Both the position numbers and the translations under genes were made by a program. DNA of 21,340 nt from Rubrivivax sp. (GTDB lineage Bacteria > Pseudomonadota > Gammaproteobacteria > Burkholderiales > Burkholderiaceae), in assembly GCA_004211235.1 (NCBI GenBank), contig SEEY01000003.1, positions 1-21,340 on the forward strand, given 5' to 3'. Below, piece by piece: positions 17,657 through 21,340 of the stretch. The notes below the pieces were generated by a model that was given only the letters and a program-made list of their open reading frames with translations, did no database searches and was not told where the DNA came from. How positions within the stretch are numbered: the first letter of the stretch is position 1; every line of letters begins with the position of its first letter.

Positions 17657-18933
17657 ACCGTCATCACCTCCACTGGCTTGGGCAGTTCGCGCACGCCGCG
17701 CAGCACCGGATGGTTCCAGGCCCATGCGGCTGTCAGCACGCAGCCCACGCCGGCGAACGCCAGCGCGGCGCGCAGTCCAAGGTGCTCGCCCAGCCAGCCG
17801 CCCAGCAGCGCGCCGGGTGCGGCGGGCAGCAGAATGAGCCAGCGCACGGTGCTGGTCATGCGCCCGAGCATCGGCGCCGGCGTGACGGCCTGGCGCATCG
17901 ACAGGAAGTTGATGAACATCAGCACCGCACCGACGCCCCAGGCAAAGAGCATCAGCGCGAAGCTGGCCACGCCCCAGGCACCCGACGGCGCGAAGGCGAG
18001 TTGCAGCCAGGCCAGCCCGCACAGCGACAGGCCCAGCACCATGCACGGCCCCGGCCCCATGCGCCGGCTGATGCGGTGGCCAAAGATGCTGGCCAGCACC
18101 GTGCCGACGCCGATGGCGACGTAGGACCAGCCGACCGTCTGAGGCTCCAGGTGCAGCTCGCGCGTCGCCAGCAAGATCTGCACGACGAGCGCGGCGTTGT
18201 GAAAGACATGCCAGCCCGCCACCACGATGGCCATGCTGACCAGCAGGGGCCGCTCGCGCACGAATTGCAGGCCGGCCTTCAGCTCGGCCCAGAAATCCCG
18301 TGTCTTGCGCTCGGGCAGCTGCTCGTTGACCCGCACGCCGCGCAGGATCACGGTGGAGAGCGCCAGCATCACCGCGTTGACCGCCAGCGCTACCGGCGCC
18401 CCGAGCAGCTTGATGAGCAGGCCGGCTACGCCCGGGCCCGCCACGTCGGCGCCCGACGAAGCCAGCGCGTTCTTGGCATGCGCCTCGACCAGCCGCTCGC
18501 GCGGCACCACCTGCGTCAGCACGATCTGCGCGGCGCTACCGGCCGTCGTGTTGACCGTGCCGATGATGAAGCCGACAACGTAGAGCCAGCCCATGCCGAG
18601 CATGCCCAGCCAGCCCGCAATGGGCACCGACACGACGGCCAGTGCCATCACCGCTTCGCCGCCGATGTAGACGGGCAGCTTGCGCACGCGGTCAAGCAGC
18701 ACGCCAGCTGGCAGGCAGAACAGCGCGAAAGGCAGCACCTCCAGCGCCTGCAGCAGGCCCATCTGCGTGGGCGTGGCGTGCAGCAGCACGGCGGCCGTCA
18801 GCGGCAGGGCCAGCAGCGTGATCTGGCCGCCCAGTGATGAGCAGAGGATGGAGGTCCACAGGCGCCGGTAGACGGCGTCGCGCAGCAGGTCGCCCGGCGC
18901 GAGGGTGAAGAAGGCGATCAGACGGGAGAACAT
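17653..18933 (-). CDS. MFS transporter, enterobactin-exporter-like (MFS_3) family
   Basis: A 426-residue integral membrane protein with about ten to twelve hydrophobic segments. It begins with the family pattern of an amphipathic start, YRRLWTSILCSSLGGQITLL (22-41), and the loop 2-3 motif LPAGVLLDRVRKLP (74-87). A middle loop with ERLVEAHAKNALASSGADVA is typical of MFS_3 (EntS-like) exporters, as is the central cytoplasmic loop VNEQLPERKTRDFWAELKAG followed by LQFVRERPLL. Family members export siderophores, macrolides or other small molecules by proton antiport; substrate here is unknown. The stop overlaps the GNAT start by 4 nt. No siderophore synthesis genes are in the window. The ATG at 18933 has no strong Shine-Dalgarno; a ggatcc stretch lies about 10 nt upstream. 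Confidence 0.93.
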   Translation of the reverse strand: MFSRLIAFFTLAPGDLLRDAVYRRLWTSILCSSLGGQITLLALPLTAAVLLHATPTQMGLLQALEVLPFALFCLPAGVLLDRVRKLPVYIGGEAVMALAVVSVPIAGWLGMLGMGWLYVVGFIIGTVNTTAGSAAQIVLTQVVPRERLVEAHAKNALASSGADVAGPGVAGLLIKLLGAPVALAVNAVMLALSTVILRGVRVNEQLPERKTRDFWAELKAGLQFVRERPLLVSMAIVVAGWHVFHNAALVVQILLATRELHLEPQTVGWSYVAIGVGTVLASIFGHRISRRMGPGPCMVLGLSLCGLAWLQLAFAPSGAWGVASFALMLFAWGVGAVLMFINFLSMRQAVTPAPMLGRMTSTVRWLILLPAAPGALLGGWLGEHLGLRAALAFAGVGCVLTAAWAWNHPVLRGVRELPKPVEVMTV

Positions 18934-19036
18934 GACGGCAAGGATCCGAAACTCGACGAGAACGCCGCACAGAAGCAGCGACCGGCAGCGGGCCGGCGCG
19001 TCAGTCGAGGTCGAGCAACTTGGTCATCTGCGAATG

Positions 19037-19414
19037 CTAGCAGCGCGGCTTGACGGTGAGCTCGGCGTAGCCCGTGGCCGCGTCGAACTCGCGCGCCAGC
19101 GAGCCCGCGGGCAGGGGCGCGATGAGCAGCTCCGCCGTCGTGCGCACGATGCAGCCGGCGCAGACATGCCCGCCCAGCACGCGGCCCGCCGCGTCGGCGA
19201 CGCTGACATGCAGATGGACGCCGTCAGGCGTCAGGCTGCCGCTGAGGGTGAGGATCTCGAGTGGCCCGGCGACAAGCGTCGGCGAAGCTTCACCGGCAAA
19301 GCGCAACTGGGCGTCGCCCAGGCTGCCGATGCCGGCAACCACGAAGCCGGTGTGGCTGCCCGCCTCCAGCGCACCGCGCAGGTCGTCGCCAGGGTTGAGC
19401 CGCAGCGCCTGCAT
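19037..19414 (-). CDS. PPC/DUF296 domain protein
   Basis: A 125-residue single-domain protein of the PPC (plants and prokaryotes conserved, DUF296) family. Signature segments are GSHTGFVVAGIGSLGDAQLR (19-38), GPLEILTLSGSLTPDGVHLH (50-69) and GRVLGGHVCAGCIVRTTAEL (77-96). The HLH and GGH histidines are conserved in the family and may hold a metal. Plant members carry an AT-hook; this one has none, like other bacterial stand-alone forms, whose function is unclear. Two starts are possible. ATG 19414 has GGTGGG about 8 nt upstream. GTG 19420 would overlap the gamma-glutamyltransferase stop (GTGA) but sits too close to that site. Either way it is coupled to the enzyme gene. The 100-nt gap before the MFS gene is empty. 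Confidence 0.9.
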   Translation of the reverse strand: MQALRLNPGDDLRGALEAGSHTGFVVAGIGSLGDAQLRFAGEASPTLVAGPLEILTLSGSLTPDGVHLHVSVADAAGRVLGGHVCAGCIVRTTAELLIAPLPAGSLAREFDAATGYAELTVKPRC

Positions 19415-19416
19415 GC

Positions 19417-21030
19417 TCACCAGCCCACCGCAGCGCCGTCGCGGCGCGGGTCGCTGGCCGCGACATAGCCGTCCACGGCCGGGTCGTCCAGCCGCCAGAT
19501 GAACTGGCCGGCGCCGAAGTCCTGGTAGCTGTCATGGATGTCGCCGATGACGTGGCCGCGTGCGCGCAGCCCCTCGATGGTGGCGGCCGGCATGTGCGGC
19601 TCGACGTTGATGGACAGACCCTCGTTGAAACGCCAGCGTGGCGCGTCGCAGGCGGCCTGGGGATTCTGGCCATAGCAGAGCATGCGCACCAGCGTCTGCA
19701 TGTGGCCCTGCGGCTGCATGTTGCCGCCCATCACGCCGAAGCTCATCACCGGCGCGCCGTCCCTGGTGAGGAAGGCAGGAATGATGGTGTGAAAAGGCCG
19801 CTTGCCGGGCGCGACCTGGTTCGGATGGCCAGGCTCCAGCGTGAAGCAGTGACCGCGGTTCTGCAGGCTGATGCCGTAGCCTGGCAGCACCAGGCCGGAG
19901 CCGAAACCCATGTAGTTGCTCTGGATGAAGCTGACCATCATCCCGGACTCGTCGGCAGCCGTGAGGTAGATGGTGCCGCCCTTGACCGGGTTGCCGGCAC
20001 CGAAGGCCTGGGCGCGTTGCGGGTCGATGAGGCGGGCGCGCTCGGCCAGGTAGCCGGGGTCCAGCAGCTGCGCCGGGCTGAGCGCCATCGCAGCGGGCTC
20101 GGCGACGTAGCGATAGACATCGGCGAAGGCCAGTTTCATCGCCTCGATCATCAGGTGCTGGGCCTCGGCACTGTCGACGGCGTGCGCCGTGACATCCCAA
20201 TGCGCAAGCAGGCCGAGCGCCATCTGCGCCGCAATGCCCTGGCCGTTGGGCGGGATCTCATGCAGCGTGTGGCCGGCAAAATCCTGCGCCAGCGGTGTGA
20301 CCCATTCCGGTTGGTAGGCCGCCAGGTCGGCCTCGGTCAAGGCGCCGCCGGTCTCCCGCGCGAAGCGGGCCAGGGCCTGCGCGATCTCACCCCGGTAAAA
20401 GGCCTCGCCTCGGGTCTGAGCGATCAGCTTCAAGCTCCGCGCGGCCGCCTGGAAGCGGAACAGCTCGCCGACCTCCGGCGCCCTGCCCCTGGGCAAGAAA
20501 GCCTGAGCAAAGCCGGGCTGCGACCTCAACTCCGGCAGCGCGGCTGCCAGCGCCCATTTCCCTTGCACGATGGGCGGCACCGCATAGCCGCGCTCGCCGA
20601 TGTCGATCGCAGGCTGCATCAGCTCGGCGAAGGGCAACTTGCCGAATCGCTCGCTCAACGCCATCCAGCCGCCGACCGCACCGGGCACGGTGACGGAGCC
20701 CCAACCGCGCCTGGGCATGACCTGACCCTGGAAGAAGCTTGGATCCCAAGCCGCAGGTGCCGGGCCTGACGCATTGAGGCCATGCAGGCGCTGCCCGTCC
20801 CACAGGATGCAGAAGGCGTCCGAGCCCAGTCCGTTGCTGCAGGGCTCCAGCAGCGTCATGCTGGCGGCGGTGGCAATGGCCGCGTCGACCGCATTGCCGC
20901 CCGCCTGCATCACGCGCAGGCCGGCCTGGGCTGCCAGAGGGTGCGAGGTGGAGACGATGTTGCGGGCGAACAGCGGGCTGCGGCGGCTGGCATAGCCGCC
21001 GCTCCAATCGAAACGGATGGAAGGATTCAT
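19417..21030 (-). CDS. gamma-glutamyltransferase family Ntn hydrolase
   Basis: The 537-residue protein shows the gamma-glutamyltransferase fold: SHPLAAQAGLRVMQAGGNAV (29-48), GLGSDAF (67-73), SVTVPGAVGGW (112-122), PPNGQGIAAQMAL (260-272) and the autoprocessing site GGTIYLTAADESG. T353 there lines up with the N-terminal nucleophile Thr of E. coli GGT. The motif GFGSGLVLPGYGISLQNRG (375-393) follows, as in the small subunit. There is no signal peptide, unlike periplasmic E. coli GGT. This suggests a cytoplasmic member such as oxamate-amidohydrolase-like (HpxW) or YwrD-like proteins; I cannot separate them. The classic GxGGGxF around 67-73 reads GLGSDAF, a deviation that may mark a different substrate. 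Its end overlaps or abuts the DUF296 start. ATG 21030 lacks a clear Shine-Dalgarno. Confidence 0.95.
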   Translation of the reverse strand: MNPSIRFDWSGGYASRRSPLFARNIVSTSHPLAAQAGLRVMQAGGNAVDAAIATAASMTLLEPCSNGLGSDAFCILWDGQRLHGLNASGPAPAAWDPSFFQGQVMPRRGWGSVTVPGAVGGWMALSERFGKLPFAELMQPAIDIGERGYAVPPIVQGKWALAAALPELRSQPGFAQAFLPRGRAPEVGELFRFQAAARSLKLIAQTRGEAFYRGEIAQALARFARETGGALTEADLAAYQPEWVTPLAQDFAGHTLHEIPPNGQGIAAQMALGLLAHWDVTAHAVDSAEAQHLMIEAMKLAFADVYRYVAEPAAMALSPAQLLDPGYLAERARLIDPQRAQAFGAGNPVKGGTIYLTAADESGMMVSFIQSNYMGFGSGLVLPGYGISLQNRGHCFTLEPGHPNQVAPGKRPFHTIIPAFLTRDGAPVMSFGVMGGNMQPQGHMQTLVRMLCYGQNPQAACDAPRWRFNEGLSINVEPHMPAATIEGLRARGHVIGDIHDSYQDFGAGQFIWRLDDPAVDGYVAASDPRRDGAAVGW

Positions 21031-21153
21031 GGGAGCCGATTCTGCGCGTTGTAAGGCTTTGCAAAGAGGTCAACGCAGCGAGAGAAGGCGTCGTTGTGGA
21101 CACAAGCTTTCGCGAAGCCCGAACAACCTGCACAAACCCCTGGAGCACCCAAG

Positions 21154-21340
21154 ATGAACACGCTGAAGACCACGATCGCCACCGCCCTCATCACGCTCGC
21201 CTCGGGCGTTGCACTGGCTCAGGCCGCCGCCCCCGCCGCCACGCCGGCGGTCACCGCCAAGCCTGCCATGACCACACCCGCGGCGGCGCCTGCCACCGCC
21301 GCGGGTGTGGTCATGGCAGGCTTGGCGGTGACCGCCGGCG
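21154..21340 (+). CDS. secreted Ala/Pro-rich protein, 3' end missing
   Basis: The frame starts at ATG 21154, about 8 nt after TGGAG. It encodes a clear Sec signal peptide (MNTLKTTIATALITLASGVA, then LA|QA), followed by a low-complexity Ala/Pro/Thr stretch (AAAPAATPAVTAKPAMTTPA). The reading frame is still open at the window edge. From about codon 48 the DNA is the reverse complement of the preceding codons, because of the inverted repeat at 21242-21340. The last residues (GVVMAGLAVTAG) may therefore be fold-back artefact and not real protein. No family can be assigned. It is divergent from the gamma-glutamyltransferase gene, with a 123-nt gap between starts. Confidence 0.55.
   Translation, partial: MNTLKTTIATALITLASGVALAQAAAPAATPAVTAKPAMTTPAAAPATAAGVVMAGLAVTAG
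21242..21340. repeat. perfect 45-base inverted repeat ending at the window edge
   Basis: Bases 21242-21286 are the exact reverse complement of 21296-21340, with a 9-base loop (CGCCTGCCA) centred at 21291. The left arm begins CGCCGGCGGTCACCGCC and the right arm ends with its complement at the last base. The left arm is ordinary coding sequence for the Ala/Pro-rich protein, so the right arm looks like a copy turned back on itself. Most likely this is a contig-end fold-back artefact. A genuine long hairpin is the alternative. Confidence 0.97.

Noticed and set aside
21031..21120. Possible promoter of the gamma-glutamyltransferase gene (TTGACC at 21073-21068 minus, CTTTGCAAAG palindrome at 21057-21066)
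   Set aside because: No -10 box at correct spacing from the TTGACC; the ten-base palindrome alone is weak evidence.

Overview
The window is high-GC bacterial DNA with tightly packed, overlapping genes. Gene content and composition fit a betaproteobacterium of the Burkholderiales (Roseateles/Rubrivivax/Mitsuaria-like). That placement is an inference from gene style, since the window has no rRNA or other marker gene.

Region 1 (1-9016, + strand) is the 3' end of an extracellular contractile injection system (eCIS, Afp/PVC-like) locus. The order is: the C-terminal part of a probable baseplate-associated protein, the tape-measure protein, the eCIS AAA+ ATPase, a large membrane protein with a putative-Ig repeat and a GH18-like fold whose catalytic motif is destroyed, a DUF4157 'eCIS core' protein, and a small protein that looks like a cargo effector. 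The first four genes overlap or nearly touch, as in one operon. The last two share an N-terminal motif. The final one ends in a domain with the His...Cys layout of permuted papain-like (LRAT/NlpC-P60-like) enzymes. GC content falls sharply across these last two genes, as expected of an exchangeable cargo module.

Region 2 (9247-14519, - strand) is a two-gene polysaccharide operon. A Tat-exported GH3 beta-glucosidase/xylosidase comes first, followed 5 bases later by an exported GH31 alpha-xylosidase-like enzyme. The pair fits degradation of xyloglucan oligosaccharides.

Region 3 (14816-17047, + strand) is a PAS-GAF hybrid histidine kinase with a C-terminal receiver domain. It is divergent from the glycosidase operon and has no response regulator with an output domain beside it in the window.

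Region 4 (17072-21030, - strand) holds two pairs of overlapping genes. One is a gamma-glutamyltransferase-family enzyme with a PPC/DUF296 protein, the other an MFS exporter with a GNAT acetyltransferase. A secreted Ala/Pro-rich protein begins at 21154 on the + strand. It runs into a perfect 45-base inverted repeat that ends exactly at the last base of the window, which looks like a contig-end fold-back or a real hairpin.

The strongest candidates for undescribed biology are the membrane-anchored pseudo-glycosidase within the injection-system operon and the putative papain-fold cargo that follows the DUF4157 gene.
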